From contig NC_054389.1 in the NCBI RefSeq assembly GCF_001625195.1, positions 11,962,520 to 12,026,519 of the forward strand: a stretch of DNA of 64,000 nucleotides. The letters run 5' to 3'. Shown piece by piece: positions 63,936 through 64,000 of the stretch (position 1 is its first letter; every line of letters starts with the position of its first letter). Position numbers and translations under genes: made by a program. This DNA comes from Drechmeria coniospora (lineage: Eukaryota > Ascomycota > Sordariomycetes > Hypocreales > Ophiocordycipitaceae). The notes under the pieces were generated by a model. That model ran no database searches. It was given only the letters and a program-made list of their open reading frames with translations, and had not been told where the DNA came from.

Positions 63936-64000
63936 CGAGCGGCTTCGTCGTTGCAGGCGCACGGTGCGGCCAGGTGCTTCGAGGAGCATGCGGCGAGGGG

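Overview
The window is nuclear DNA of a filamentous ascomycete, most likely a member of the Hypocreales (Sordariomycetes) that lives on invertebrates. The genes are GC-rich, with few, short (47-203 nt) GT-AG introns carrying CTAAC/CTGAC branch points. The protein families are fungal: DUF2434, a DUF7371-type adhesin, a Zn2Cys6 regulator, COG5, Tps2, an Rrt8-like protein and a TAE1-type N-terminal methyltransferase. Secreted proteins of the heat-labile-enterotoxin A type, which occurs twice here, are typical of insect- and nematode-parasitic Hypocreales. The organism call is inference; no marker gene is present.

Layout. 1-18.3 kb is ordinary gene-bearing DNA: a secreted TAP-type alpha/beta hydrolase (-), a 1,504-residue repeat-rich secreted cell-surface protein (-), an EI24/Rrt8-like membrane protein (-), a three-repeat gelsolin protein (-), COG5 (-) and a DUF2434 membrane protein (+). 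18.3-28.8 kb is a 10-kb stretch with no gene I can support, filled with degenerate tandem arrays and microsatellites. 28.8-36.4 kb holds a C2H2 factor (+), a small four-helix membrane protein (+) and a Zn2Cys6 factor (-).

36.7-42.3 kb is an AT-richer accessory island. It has tandem arrays, a secreted protein fusing a nucleotidyltransferase-like domain to a degenerate ADP-ribosyltransferase-like domain (-), an hAT transposase remnant (-) and a cluster of perfect hairpins. 42.8-45.6 kb is the trehalose-6-phosphate phosphatase gene TPS2 (+). 46.8-52.9 kb is a second accessory patch. It contains a previously hidden two-exon gene for an eight-cysteine secreted peptide (-), a decayed secreted-protein remnant (-) and a four-exon enterotoxin-A-like ADP-ribosyltransferase gene (+) with an intact Arg-Ser-Glu triad. 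53-56.1 kb is tandem repeats plus a dispersed hairpin element. 56.2-57.2 kb is a three-exon multi-zinc-finger gene (+). 59.5-60.2 kb encodes a secreted precursor with nine Lys-Arg sites and repeated peptide cores (a KEP protein, +). It converges on the N-terminal alpha-N-methyltransferase gene (-). The last 2 kb is tandem repeats.

Six of the fourteen intact genes encode proteins with a signal peptide. Housekeeping genes (COG5, TPS2, TAE1) are interleaved with secreted, repeat-containing or toxin-like genes, as expected in a genome where effector genes sit among repeats. The most novel items are the KEP precursor, the nucleotidyltransferase-ART fusion, the spliced eight-cysteine peptide and a roughly 75-bp dispersed hairpin repeat. 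No tRNA, rRNA, CRISPR array, telomere repeat or origin was recognised.
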